From a bacterium (GTDB lineage: Bacteria > Electryoneota > Electryoneia > Electryoneales > Electryoneaceae), in NCBI GenBank assembly GCA_028278125.1, contig JANQEY010000199.1, positions 1 to 64,000 on the forward strand: a stretch of 64,000 nt of DNA, in the 5' to 3' direction. Below, piece by piece: positions 9,588 through 17,539 of this stretch (position 1 is the first letter of the stretch; every line of letters begins with the position of its first letter). Position numbers and translations under genes: made by a program. The notes under the pieces were generated by a model, which saw only the letters and a program-made list of their open reading frames with translations, had not been told where the DNA came from and made no database searches.

Positions 9588-11092
9588 TGAAACAAGAACT
9601 TATAATAAACTCTGCCACCACTGAGACAAGAATCGCGCTTCTTGAAGACGAACAGGTCGCCGAGATTTTTGTCGAGAGACCCGAGCACGAAAGGAATGTG
9701 GGAGACATTTACAAAGGGCGAGTACGTAAAGTTCTTGTTGGAATGTCGGCATCTTTTATTGACATCGGGTGGGAGCAGGACGGTTTCCTGCATTTTAATG
9801 ATGCGGGCAATTTCTGGCAGTACAATGATGAGCTTGATGATCAGCATTTGAATGGCAAACCAACCATTAACCTGCACAATGGACAAGAAATCTTTGTCCA
9901 GATTATCAAAGAACCGATCAGCGGCAAAGGCCCGCGTGTAACCAGTGAGATTTCATTGCCGGGGCGGTTTGTTGTCCTGGTTCCCAATGTGACTACTATC
10001 GGTGTCAGCAGAAAAATCCTCGATCCGCGTGAGAAAAGAAGGCTTAAGAGTTTAGTTAAACAACTTAAACCGCCGGGCTGTGGTCTGATTGTCAGGACGG
10101 TTGCACAGGCAAAAGACGAACAGACCTTAAAAAAAGATATAGATATGCTGGAATCACTCTGGCGAAAGATTGAGCGCAGGGCAGAGCGGATGCAGCCACC
10201 ATCGCTGGTTTATAAAGAGGTATCATTGGCCAGCAGTGTCATCAGGGACCTGTTTACGCCGGATATTGATCGTCTTGTTGTTGATTCTCGGAGACTTTAC
10301 AAGGAAATCCGTAATTACCTTGAAACTGTCGCACCGGTTCTCAACGAACGTGTGGAATTATATCGTGATCCGGAACCGATCTTCGATAAATTCCATATTG
10401 AATCTGAGATTGAAAAGGGGATTCGTCGGAAAGTATGGCTCGAGGGTGGAGGATATATCATCATCGAACATACGGAAGCGATGGTTACAATTGATGTTAA
10501 CTCAGGTAAATACCATGGCAGGAAGAATCATGAAGAAAACAGCCTGCAGATTAACCTGAGAGCTGCACGTGAGATATGTCGTCAGCTTCGTTTACGGGAT
10601 ATCGGCGGAATTATCGTTATTGACTTTATCGATATGTTCGAGGAGAAAAACCGTAAAAAAGTATATGACGAGATCAAAAAAGACCTAAAAAAAGACAGGG
10701 CGAAAGCTGATGTAACTCCTATAGGCTCATTCGGCCTGCTTGTGATGACCCGCCAGAGAATTAAACCTTCATTACTCTTTACTTTTAAGGAACCCTGCCC
10801 AGCCTGTCGCGGAACCGGCATGATTGCTTCGAAGGAGACTGTTGTTACCGAAATCGAACGGTGGATTTCAAGATTTAAACAGCGTTCGAACGAACGGCGG
10901 ATAAAACTTGAGGTGCATCCTGAGATTTACGAGTTTCTGAAAGAAGATGGTTTCAAGAACAAAATCAACAGGATAATGATGCGGCAGCGTGTACTAATCA
11001 GGCTTGTTCCAAAATCATCTGTTTCCCCCAGTGAATTCCGAGCTTACAGCATCAGGCGAAAGACTGAAGTAACTGACTTATATAAGTTTTAG
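9587..11092 (+). CDS. rng: Ribonuclease G/E family endoribonuclease
   Basis: A 501-residue RNase G. The N-terminal S1-like domain (about 35-125, starting ERNVGDIYKGRV) binds RNA. The catalytic core carries VTIDVNSGKY (Asp near 303) and VIDFIDM (Asp near 346), the two Mg2+-binding aspartates of the family, and a zinc-link CPACRGTG near 403-410 used for dimerisation. RNase G trims rRNA and turns over mRNA in the cytoplasm. The length is that of RNase G and lacks the long degradosome scaffold of RNase E. Translation is coupled to the radical SAM gene through a TAATG junction. The rplU-rpmA pair that often follows is absent here. Confidence 0.96.
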   Translation: MKQELIINSATTETRIALLEDEQVAEIFVERPEHERNVGDIYKGRVRKVLVGMSASFIDIGWEQDGFLHFNDAGNFWQYNDELDDQHLNGKPTINLHNGQEIFVQIIKEPISGKGPRVTSEISLPGRFVVLVPNVTTIGVSRKILDPREKRRLKSLVKQLKPPGCGLIVRTVAQAKDEQTLKKDIDMLESLWRKIERRAERMQPPSLVYKEVSLASSVIRDLFTPDIDRLVVDSRRLYKEIRNYLETVAPVLNERVELYRDPEPIFDKFHIESEIEKGIRRKVWLEGGGYIIIEHTEAMVTIDVNSGKYHGRKNHEENSLQINLRAAREICRQLRLRDIGGIIVIDFIDMFEEKNRKKVYDEIKKDLKKDRAKADVTPIGSFGLLVMTRQRIKPSLLFTFKEPCPACRGTGMIASKETVVTEIERWISRFKQRSNERRIKLEVHPEIYEFLKEDGFKNKINRIMMRQRVLIRLVPKSSVSPSEFRAYSIRRKTEVTDLYKF

Positions 11093-11117
11093 GGAGTACT
11101 GAAAAGTTAGTTAAACC

Positions 11118-11146
11118 TTGACACGATCATTCCCATGAGTTAACTT
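11118..11146 (+). promoter_or_regulatory. Candidate promoter of the first DtxR-type gene
   Basis: TTGACA at 11118-11123 is followed after 17 bases by TAACTT at 11141-11146. The -35 is perfect but the -10 is weak. A DtxR-like palindrome begins eight bases downstream of the -10, where a repressor would block initiation. The leader to the start codon would be about 100 bases. Candidate only. Confidence 0.35.
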
Positions 11147-11153
11147 CTAAAGG

Positions 11154-11167
11154 TTAGGCATACCTAC
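11154..11167. promoter_or_regulatory. DtxR-like operator palindrome 1
   Basis: The sequence TTAGGCATACCTAC contains TAGG and CCTA arms around a four-base centre. It lies upstream of a DtxR-family gene and matches, at 11 of 14 positions, the site at 21905-21918 before the second DtxR-family gene. DtxR/IdeR boxes of other bacteria have similar TTAGG...CCTAA arms. Autoregulation is inferred. Confidence 0.5.
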
Positions 11168-11264
11168 ATGTATGCTTATTATTTTTTATCATTTGTAATG
11201 AGTAAAAATTTCACTTGTAATTGGTTTTAATCCTTTCTTTAACGATTTGATCCCGGAGGTTTGG

Positions 11265-11729
11265 ATGTCTCCTCATAAGCATAGGCGACGTGATCTTAGT
11301 CCCAACATGGAAGACTATCTGGAAACAATTTATTTGCAGGATATGGACGGTAGTGTGGCAAAAGTCAAAAGTATTGCCGATGCTATGGGTGTTTCTAAAC
11401 CGTCAGTAACAGAAGCTCTATCGGTTCTTCAGGATAGAGGTTTTGTTTCTCATCAGAAATATGGTGACATTGAGTTAACGGATCGTGGCCGTAACGCAGC
11501 CAGCCAGATATATTTCAGACATAAACTGTTTTTTGAATTTTTCCGTGATGTGCTTGGTGTTCCTGAAGAAACGGCTGAAGATGATGCCTGCAAGGTGGAA
11601 CATATCGTAAGTGAAACTACGGTAACACACTTTTTCAAACTAATGGAGTTCCTGGAGAACCAGAAAAAGGACAGCGGCCCTTATGCCATGTTTTCGGAAT
11701 CGCTTATAAAAGAGATGACTTCAAAATAA
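11265..11729 (+). CDS. DtxR/MntR-family metal-dependent transcriptional regulator
   Basis: A 154-residue regulator with an N-terminal winged helix (about 10-70) and a metal-binding/dimerisation domain, without the SH3 domain of full-length DtxR. ATG 11265 was chosen because GGAGG sits five bases upstream; an in-frame TTG at 11247 overlaps that ribosome site. The metal residues look mixed: MEDYLE gives the Asp and Glu positions of MntR, whereas DACKVEH carries the Cys-Glu-His set of iron-type DtxR. Whether it senses Fe2+ or Mn2+ is therefore open. It stands alone as a monocistronic gene, followed by a strong terminator, and has a candidate operator upstream, so it probably represses itself. 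Confidence 0.92.
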   Translation: MSPHKHRRRDLSPNMEDYLETIYLQDMDGSVAKVKSIADAMGVSKPSVTEALSVLQDRGFVSHQKYGDIELTDRGRNAASQIYFRHKLFFEFFRDVLGVPEETAEDDACKVEHIVSETTVTHFFKLMEFLENQKKDSGPYAMFSESLIKEMTSK

Positions 11730-11732
11730 ATA

Positions 11733-11760
11733 AAAAATCCCGGGTTATCCCGGGATTTTT
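11733..11760. terminator. Bidirectional terminator
   Basis: A perfect 12-bp stem: AAAAATCCCGGG (11733-11744), a TTAT loop, and CCCGGGATTTTT (11749-11760). The A-tract and T-tract lie in the stem, so it works in both directions, ending the DtxR-type gene on the plus strand and flgB on the minus strand. Confidence 0.88.
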
Positions 11761-11780
11761 AGTTCATATATGTTTATATC

Positions 11781-12218
11781 TTACATTTGACCACGTATTG
11801 CGCCGATCATTTTACGATATCGTAATCCCAATACTTTTGAAGCAGCCGAGAAGTGAATCTGGTTAGTTGCCATTTGCGCCATCTGTTTTTCAACGTCTAC
11901 ATTATTGATACCATTAAACTTTTCAGGTGTTTCATCTTCATTAACTTCTCCCCGAACCTTATCCAGCTGTCTCAACCCACCTCGTACCGGCATATGGTTA
12001 TCGTGGGTTCTAGATAATCCACGGCTTTGCCTGTCGAGTGCCTTTTTGAGGTCTTCTTCAAAATCTACTTTCTGAGCCTGGTATTCGGGTGTTTCCGAGT
12101 TCGCAACATTTGATGATATAACCTTATGTCGCAGAGAATAGGCATCCAATGCTTTCTTTAAAGATATTATTCCATCCATCCGACGGAAGAGAAATTCATG
12201 TAGAACATTATCAGGCAT
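11781..12218 (-). CDS. flgB: Flagellar basal-body rod protein FlgB
   Basis: A 145-residue FlgB homologue, the proximal-rod component of the flagellar basal body, exported by the flagellar type III system. The rod-family N-terminal motif is clear: residues about 20-45 read LKKALDAYSLRHKVISSNVA followed by NSETPEYQAQKVDF, matching the ANNIANxxTPGYK signature. The C-terminal helix typical of rod proteins (QMAQMATNQIHFSAASKVL) is present, and length is normal. Usually flgB is followed by flgC and fliE; here it is alone, between a DtxR regulator and a GNAT gene. It may be a displaced gene of a complete system elsewhere, or a remnant. Confidence 0.88.
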   Translation of the reverse strand: MPDNVLHEFLFRRMDGIISLKKALDAYSLRHKVISSNVANSETPEYQAQKVDFEEDLKKALDRQSRGLSRTHDNHMPVRGGLRQLDKVRGEVNEDETPEKFNGINNVDVEKQMAQMATNQIHFSAASKVLGLRYRKMIGAIRGQM

Positions 12219-12527
12219 TTTTCTATCCGGTAAACCAAACCATTATTGTCCTCTGTAATGAGAAGCAATATTTATGCCCTGCCTTAATCAACTTTAAATT
12301 TATGTAAGACGTATAAAAATAATTAAATAGGCGATATGTCTGATTGATAAAACTAACACGGCAGGTAAGAACTAACACACCACGGAAAATATTTACCCAT
12401 GTCTGATCTGTGATTAATTTTACCCTCTAGCAGAAAAGTATGTATGAAGTAACACAACAAGGTAGACACGCTATCGATCATCGTCGTATTTTTGTCAATC
12501 CATTAATTTAACGCTATTGAGGAAAAT
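12219..12527. other. Divergent intergenic region with no recognised feature
   Basis: About 309 bases separate the divergent flgB and GNAT genes. It is AT-rich and must hold promoters for both, but I see no convincing -35/-10 pair, hairpin, tRNA or small reading frame with a ribosome site. Confidence 0.5.
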
Positions 12528-13283
12528 ATGAGTTTGGGTAGAATAGTAAATGTCACTATGGATAACCTGGATGAATATGGATTTTATTGCACTTCCAATC
12601 CAAAGTATGATGGTTACCAGGCGAAGAAAAAATGGTTTAAAGAAAACTTGAATAAAAGCCTGGTTCTGAAACAGATGATCCTCGAAGATGGTAAGGCGGC
12701 CGGCTTTATAGAGTATATAGATGGAGAAAACGCGTGGCGTCCCGTTATTGCTGAAGGTTACCTGTTTATCCATTGTATTATGGTTGGTTCCAAGTCAAAC
12801 AGAAACCAGGATGTGGCGTCAGGCTTGATCCAGGACTGCATCGACGATGCCCGCAATCGAGGTAAAAACGGTGTGGTTGTCATGACCAGCGATGGAACAT
12901 GGATTGCGGACAAACGGGTGTTCCTGAAAAATGGATTTGAGGTTATCGCAGAAAAAGAACGGTATGAACTTCTTCTATATGCGATAAACGAAACCGATAA
13001 GCCATCATTCCTGGACTGGGAGAAAAACAGGGATGGATATAAAGGCTGGAATATGCTGATAGCTCATCAGTGCCCAATGCAATACCGTGCAATGGAGGAT
13101 CTCCCGATGATGGCAAAAGACAATAACATCCGGTTAAAGATAAAAGAGCTGAAGAAATCTGAAGAAGCCAGGAATTCGCCTGCAGGATTTGGAGTAATGA
13201 CAATTCTGAAAGATGAAGAAGTTGTAGCGGATCATTATGTCAGCAAGACCCGCTTTAGAAACATTATCCAGAAAAAGAAATAA
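12528..13283 (+). CDS. GNAT acetyltransferase with YoaP-like C-terminus
   Basis: A 251-residue protein. The first 150 residues fit a GNAT acyltransferase: a beta strand IHCIMVGSKSNRNQDVASGL precedes the acetyl-CoA pyrophosphate-binding turn, then a helix, and a FLKNGFEV segment characteristic of the fold's end. The C-terminal 50 residues (GFGVMTILKDEEVVADHYVS) resemble the YoaP extension found on some GNAT proteins. The acyl acceptor is unknown. ATG 12528 has GAGGAAA five to ten bases upstream. It converges with the GH18 gene, with 18 bases between stop codons, and has no operon partner. Confidence 0.82.
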   Translation: MSLGRIVNVTMDNLDEYGFYCTSNPKYDGYQAKKKWFKENLNKSLVLKQMILEDGKAAGFIEYIDGENAWRPVIAEGYLFIHCIMVGSKSNRNQDVASGLIQDCIDDARNRGKNGVVVMTSDGTWIADKRVFLKNGFEVIAEKERYELLLYAINETDKPSFLDWEKNRDGYKGWNMLIAHQCPMQYRAMEDLPMMAKDNNIRLKIKELKKSEEARNSPAGFGVMTILKDEEVVADHYVSKTRFRNIIQKKK

Positions 13284-13301
13284 CTGCGAGTTAGAGAATA
13301 T

Positions 13302-15053
13302 TCACCTTATGTGGACTATTTTTTCCCTTACAGGATTTCCAGAATTGCTCTTCAATTCTATAAAGTATAACCCACTCGATAGTTGATTATTGTCGAGGAT
13401 TAATTCACTGTATCCAGGTTCAAGTGTTCCTGAAAATAAAGTCCCGACTTTGCGTCCAAGAATGTCGTATAGAGTAATTAAAATATCGGATTTCTGCACA
13501 AGCGACAATCTTACTATAACCTGCGAATTGAATGGATTTGGATATATATCGAATAGGTTGATACTTGAAGGCAGATTGCCCAATTCTTCGCTAATGTCAT
13601 TGATTTCGTGTGGTTCGATATAAAATTGGAACGGTTCATCACATCCGGTTGTATCGATCCCACTGATTGCATTGACACTCCATTCTGATCTCAGATAATG
13701 AAACCAGGTTATGTCACCGAGACTGTCTGCAAGATTGATGGTCAGTGATTCTGCAATAAAATCTTGATAATATTCTTCGATAATAAATTCCGTTGAATCG
13801 GAAACCCGTAAAAAGAAATTGTAGCTGACAGTATCATCTTCGTTTGGATCAACTGACCCAGTCCAGCTAAAATGCACGTCATATAATTCATCAATTGATA
13901 ACGTATCCCCGTTTGCCGGGGTTAATAATTCAAAATTACCGGGAGGAAGTTGAGGATTTTCAAAACTATCCAGGAATTCCCTGTGACTGTTGGAAAATTC
14001 CAGGTCATTATCAACATCCCAGTTTATGGACCAAGTCATCAAGCCTCTGAAAGCCGGGAAACCATCGGGATTAGATAGGTTATAACTTCCACCAAATCCC
14101 TCTCCCGTTACCAAATATGTAACAGCTTCATGAACAATGTCCGGTTCACTATATCCTGAGCCTGCAGCCAGGGGGGAGGCAGGTAATCCTATTAAAACCT
14201 GCGCTTCATCAAGGGGATCAAAGAAAATTGGATCAAAATTGGCATTTACGTTAAATCCGGCAAGCAGCATATCTGCCATCGCGACATGAAAATCAGCAGT
14301 GGCAGGATCATAGACTAATCCATCTCTCCCGAACATCGAACCGGTATTGTAATGCTGGACATGGATATAAGTAAGTTGATCCCGAAAAGCATGAATTACA
14401 GGCAGATACGCACCCCATACACTCGAATAAGCGCTATATCCACCCTGGACATATGCAGTTTCAGGTGCAGCTGTAAGGATAAGATCTTCCGGATAGGTGT
14501 CCAGTAATTGTTGTACAGCATCGATAAAATAAACTATCAGGTCTGATGTTGGATCCCTGAAATCAGTATCGCCGACCTCCAACATCAGCGATGATGCTTC
14601 AAGGTCAATATCGATTCCGTCAAAGTTATAGTAATCAATCAATTCAGTCATTGATGAGACAAAATCTTCAACATCACTCGAATCTGCAACATTCACTATC
14701 GCAGTGGCGCCACCAAGTGATATCAATACTTTTTTACCCAAATCCTGCAGGGTAGCAATATCATCCAGAAAATCCTGTTCCTCAGGATAGATTGAAATAT
14801 CAGGCGAAAACTGCATATCAGCGCCAAACTGTTCCGATGGGACAGCAAATGCAATGTTTATAACATCATATGCTTCAGGAATTTCAGTTAAGAGGAGGGA
14901 ATTCGGTGAATTCGCCCAGTTGTGCCAATAACCTACTATCAATCTTGATGGTAGTTCCTGGGCAAATGAACTAGAAAAAATGAGACTCAAAACTATAATC
15001 AAAAATTGTACACGGTGCGAGTTGGATTTCTCTGAAGTATGTTTCACGATCAA
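13302..15053 (-). CDS. Secreted GH18 chitinase-like glycosidase with sorting domain
   Basis: A 583-residue exported protein. A signal peptide (about 15-31) precedes a glycoside hydrolase family 18 barrel; the signature FDGIDIDLE is at about 144-152, with Glu152 as the catalytic acid, and KVLISLGG at about 108-115 is the other conserved strand. GH18 enzymes cleave chitin or related beta-1,4-GlcNAc polymers. About 370-470 is a fibronectin/Ig-like domain. The last 85 residues form a type IX-like C-terminal sorting domain (IYPNPFNSQVIVRLSL, then LYDILGRKV). Start is TTG 15053 with AAGGA just upstream; GTG 15047 is an alternative. It should be surface-displayed or released; chitin as substrate is inference. 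Confidence 0.9.
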   Translation of the reverse strand: MIVKHTSEKSNSHRVQFLIIVLSLIFSSSFAQELPSRLIVGYWHNWANSPNSLLLTEIPEAYDVINIAFAVPSEQFGADMQFSPDISIYPEEQDFLDDIATLQDLGKKVLISLGGATAIVNVADSSDVEDFVSSMTELIDYYNFDGIDIDLEASSLMLEVGDTDFRDPTSDLIVYFIDAVQQLLDTYPEDLILTAAPETAYVQGGYSAYSSVWGAYLPVIHAFRDQLTYIHVQHYNTGSMFGRDGLVYDPATADFHVAMADMLLAGFNVNANFDPIFFDPLDEAQVLIGLPASPLAAGSGYSEPDIVHEAVTYLVTGEGFGGSYNLSNPDGFPAFRGLMTWSINWDVDNDLEFSNSHREFLDSFENPQLPPGNFELLTPANGDTLSIDELYDVHFSWTGSVDPNEDDTVSYNFFLRVSDSTEFIIEEYYQDFIAESLTINLADSLGDITWFHYLRSEWSVNAISGIDTTGCDEPFQFYIEPHEINDISEELGNLPSSINLFDIYPNPFNSQVIVRLSLVQKSDILITLYDILGRKVGTLFSGTLEPGYSELILDNNQLSSGLYFIELKSNSGNPVREKIVHIR

Positions 15054-15203
15054 TATTCCTTAACGGTAAAAAATAGGAAACGAATCATTGACATTATACA
15101 CGGATTCAATATTGAACAATTTATCATCAAATCCAATACCACGAGTTAATTCCGGATATCTTTGGGATTATATTACCAACTCTGAATTTAGCTGAAAGGA
15201 AAA

Positions 15204-15596
15204 ATGATGGAGCTTCAGAAAATTCCAACAAGTTCGCCGTTTGGAAAGATTTACGGGTATTCTCGTGCGGTTCGAAAAGGTCCATTTGTATATGTTTCCG
15301 GTACTATGGCAGCGAATGAAAAAGGAGAGAAGCAGGGTGAGAACTCTTATGAGGAATCTGTATATATCCTCGAAATAATTAAGAGGGCTTTGAATGAAGT
15401 CGGCGCAGCTTTGAATGATGTCGTAAGAACTCGGGTATATATCACAGATATTTCTACTGTTGAGCTAGTGGCAAAGGCTCATAGCGAGTTCTTCGGTACT
15501 GTTCAACCGGCTGCAACGCTAATTCAGATAACAAGTTTAATCTCACCCGGATTTACAGTTGAAATCGAAGCAGACGCGATTGTCTCAGATGAATAA
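15204..15596 (+). CDS. RidA/YjgF family enamine-imine deaminase
   Basis: A 130-residue protein of the RidA/YER057c/UK114 family, which hydrolyses reactive 2-aminoacrylate-type enamine/imine intermediates in the cytoplasm. The family features are visible: FVYVSGTMA near 28-36, the substrate-carboxylate-binding Arg in VVRTRVYITD near 71-80, and the C-terminal GFTVEIEADAIV strand. Length is normal. A GAAAGGA ribosome site precedes tandem ATG codons at 15204 and 15207. Some RidA subfamilies are not deaminases, so the exact substrate is uncertain. It is upstream of, but 58 bases from, the acyltransferase gene. Confidence 0.92.
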   Translation: MMELQKIPTSSPFGKIYGYSRAVRKGPFVYVSGTMAANEKGEKQGENSYEESVYILEIIKRALNEVGAALNDVVRTRVYITDISTVELVAKAHSEFFGTVQPAATLIQITSLISPGFTVEIEADAIVSDE

Positions 15597-15654
15597 GAAC
15601 GGTATACTGATGTTTCAATTCTAACGTGGGTCACATCATTTACAGCTTAAGTCG

Positions 15655-16362
15655 ATGAATATTCCGAACCAGTCAAAAACAATACCTGAACAACCGCAAG
15701 GCTGGATATTCGATAATCTGCCTGCATTAGTCGAGAAGGTATCTCCTCTGATAGTTAAGACTTGGGGGAGAACCTTAAAGATCAAGTTTAACGGCCTGGA
15801 GAATATCAGGAATGCACGAAAGGCTGGAGGGTTCCTTTTCGCCATGTGGCATGGGAATCTCCTGGTACCGATTTATTCACATCGATACCGGGGACTATAT
15901 ACACTGGTCAGCCCGGTCTGGGAGGGCGAACTGATCGCCAGCGGATTAAAAGGATTGGGCTATAACCTGGTAAGAGCCTCGAGTGGGTATGATCGTATTC
16001 ACGGAATCAGGCAGAGTGTGAAGATTGTTCGCGATGGGAAACCACTGGTTATTATTATTGATGGGCCTGAGGGACCAAGAAGAGAGGTCAAGCAGGGTAT
16101 TATTGCAATAGCGGCAATTTCAGGAAAACCGATCATCCCTGTCTATTCAACAGGTTCTCCGGGATTCAATCTGCCATCATGGGATAAACAGGAGATAGTT
16201 TTACCATTTTCAAAGTCGATAATCAATTTTGGTGTACCCATATATATTGAAAAACAGAAAGGATCATTTGACGTTCCTAAATGGCAGGAAGTTATTAAAA
16301 ATAAAATGGGTGACCTTGAGATCAGCACCAATAAACTGTTGGAATCCTGGATGGATATATAG
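15655..16362 (+). CDS. DUF374 lysophospholipid acyltransferase-family protein
   Basis: A 235-residue DUF374 protein of the lysophospholipid/LpxL acyltransferase superfamily. It has FAMWHGNLLVP near 62-72, the family's version of the HX4D catalytic region, a DGPEGPRREVKQG stretch near 138-150 that is strongly characteristic of DUF374, and a PVYSTG strand afterwards. Members are thought to acylate lipid A-type or phospholipid precursors at the inner membrane, often encoded beside lipid A genes; no such genes are next to it here. Start ATG 15655 gives normal family length. The exact acceptor is unknown. Confidence 0.9.
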   Translation: MNIPNQSKTIPEQPQGWIFDNLPALVEKVSPLIVKTWGRTLKIKFNGLENIRNARKAGGFLFAMWHGNLLVPIYSHRYRGLYTLVSPVWEGELIASGLKGLGYNLVRASSGYDRIHGIRQSVKIVRDGKPLVIIIDGPEGPRREVKQGIIAIAAISGKPIIPVYSTGSPGFNLPSWDKQEIVLPFSKSIINFGVPIYIEKQKGSFDVPKWQEVIKNKMGDLEISTNKLLESWMDI

Positions 16363-16405
16363 TTGGAGAATATGTTGGTTTTTCACCGCATCTTTTTAGG
16401 GTGGC

Positions 16406-17311
16406 ATGAAAATGAAAGTTGAGCTCGAAGAATTTTTAAACCATATCAAACTTGAAAGGACTTTTAGTGATAATACTGTCCAGGCATACAGGCGTGACCT
16501 GAAAAGATATATCGAGTATCTATCAGAAAATAATTTCCACGATTTCGATAAAATTGAGCGCGAGGATATTACCAGCTACCTGGGTTTGTTAAGAGATTTA
16601 GGGCTAGCAGGAAGTTCAGTTGCCAGGTCGATAAGCGCAATAAAGCATTTCCACAAGTTCCTCGTACGTGAAGACCTTGCTGATTCCAATCCCACGGAAC
16701 TGATTAGATCCCCGCGAAGAACTCGTAAACTTCCAGAATATTTATCCCTGGAAGACGCTCAAACACTGGTGGAAGCTCCTGATACAAATTCGGCAACCGG
16801 TACAAGGGACAGGGCTATGATGGAGCTTCTCTGGGCGTGTGGTTTGAGAGTCACAGAACTTGTGACATTAAAACTAAGGGATGGTTTCTGGAAAGATGGC
16901 TTTATCAGGGTATTTGGTAAAGGTTCAAAGGAAAGGCTTGTTCCGGTGGGTGAGAGTGCTGTTTACTGGATAGAAGATCGGTATCTGAGAGATGGGATCA
17001 GGGCATCATTGGCTCGAGATTATGGTAAACATGATGAGTATATCTTCCTGTCAATTCGGGGGAGACCATTAACACGAGATGCCGTTTATAAAATTATCAG
17101 GAATTATGCCAGCCAGCTAAAGCTTAACACACACGTAACTCCCCATGTTTTTCGCCATACCTTCGCCACTCACCTGATCGATGCAGGGGCTGATTTGAGG
17201 GCAGTACAGGAGATGCTCGGTCATGCGGATATCTCAACTACACAGATATATACACATCTGGAGAGTGATTTTATCCGGGAAGTGCACCAGCGTTTTCATC
17301 CTAGAGCTTAA
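16406..17311 (+). CDS. Tyrosine recombinase of the XerC/XerD type
   Basis: A 301-residue site-specific recombinase. The N-terminal SAM-like core-binding domain covers about 1-90. The catalytic domain has Arg in WACGLRVTEL (about 147), a Lys in the GKGSKER beta-hairpin (about 172), HVFRHTFATHL (His and Arg near 245-248), GHADIS (His near 272) and the nucleophile Tyr in TQIYTH (about 280). All residues of the R-K-H-R-H-Y set are intact. Size and sequence fit the chromosomal XerC/D that resolves chromosome dimers at dif, rather than a phage integrase. Whether it is XerC or XerD cannot be decided without comparison. Confidence 0.94.
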   Translation: MKMKVELEEFLNHIKLERTFSDNTVQAYRRDLKRYIEYLSENNFHDFDKIEREDITSYLGLLRDLGLAGSSVARSISAIKHFHKFLVREDLADSNPTELIRSPRRTRKLPEYLSLEDAQTLVEAPDTNSATGTRDRAMMELLWACGLRVTELVTLKLRDGFWKDGFIRVFGKGSKERLVPVGESAVYWIEDRYLRDGIRASLARDYGKHDEYIFLSIRGRPLTRDAVYKIIRNYASQLKLNTHVTPHVFRHTFATHLIDAGADLRAVQEMLGHADISTTQIYTHLESDFIREVHQRFHPRA

Positions 17312-17344
17312 TATTTTACAGCCTTAATTATTCAGCAATAAATG

Positions 17345-17522
17345 AAGGTTTCCAATGGGAAGAATCAGATTGCTGAAAAAGTGAGCAAGCTTGTCATTCC
17401 AGACTTGATCTGGAATCCAGTGTCGTTCGTTATTATTGATATAGTATAAAAATATTAGATTCAATTTGGGCTGTTTTCTGTATTACGAACTATCTCAATA
17501 GCCCAAGGCTTCCAATGGAAGC
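17345..17522. repeat. Intergenic repeat unit with hairpin
   Basis: AAGGTTTCCAATGGGAAG (17345-17362) and AAGGCTTCCAATGGAAGC (17505-17522) are near-identical direct repeats, 142 bases apart. Between them is a perfect inverted repeat ATTCCAGA-CTTGA-TCTGGAAT (17396-17416), of the kind seen in dispersed intergenic repeats of several bacterial groups. It occupies the space between the convergent xer gene and the beta-helix protein gene. No coding content. Confidence 0.55.
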
Positions 17523-17539
17523 TTAAGAAAAGTTCGATT

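Noticed and set aside
16406..17311. The tyrosine recombinase as an integrase of a mobile element
   Set aside because: Size, domain layout and lack of neighbouring phage or element genes or att repeats fit a chromosomal XerC/D; it is also 42 kb from the tmRNA island.
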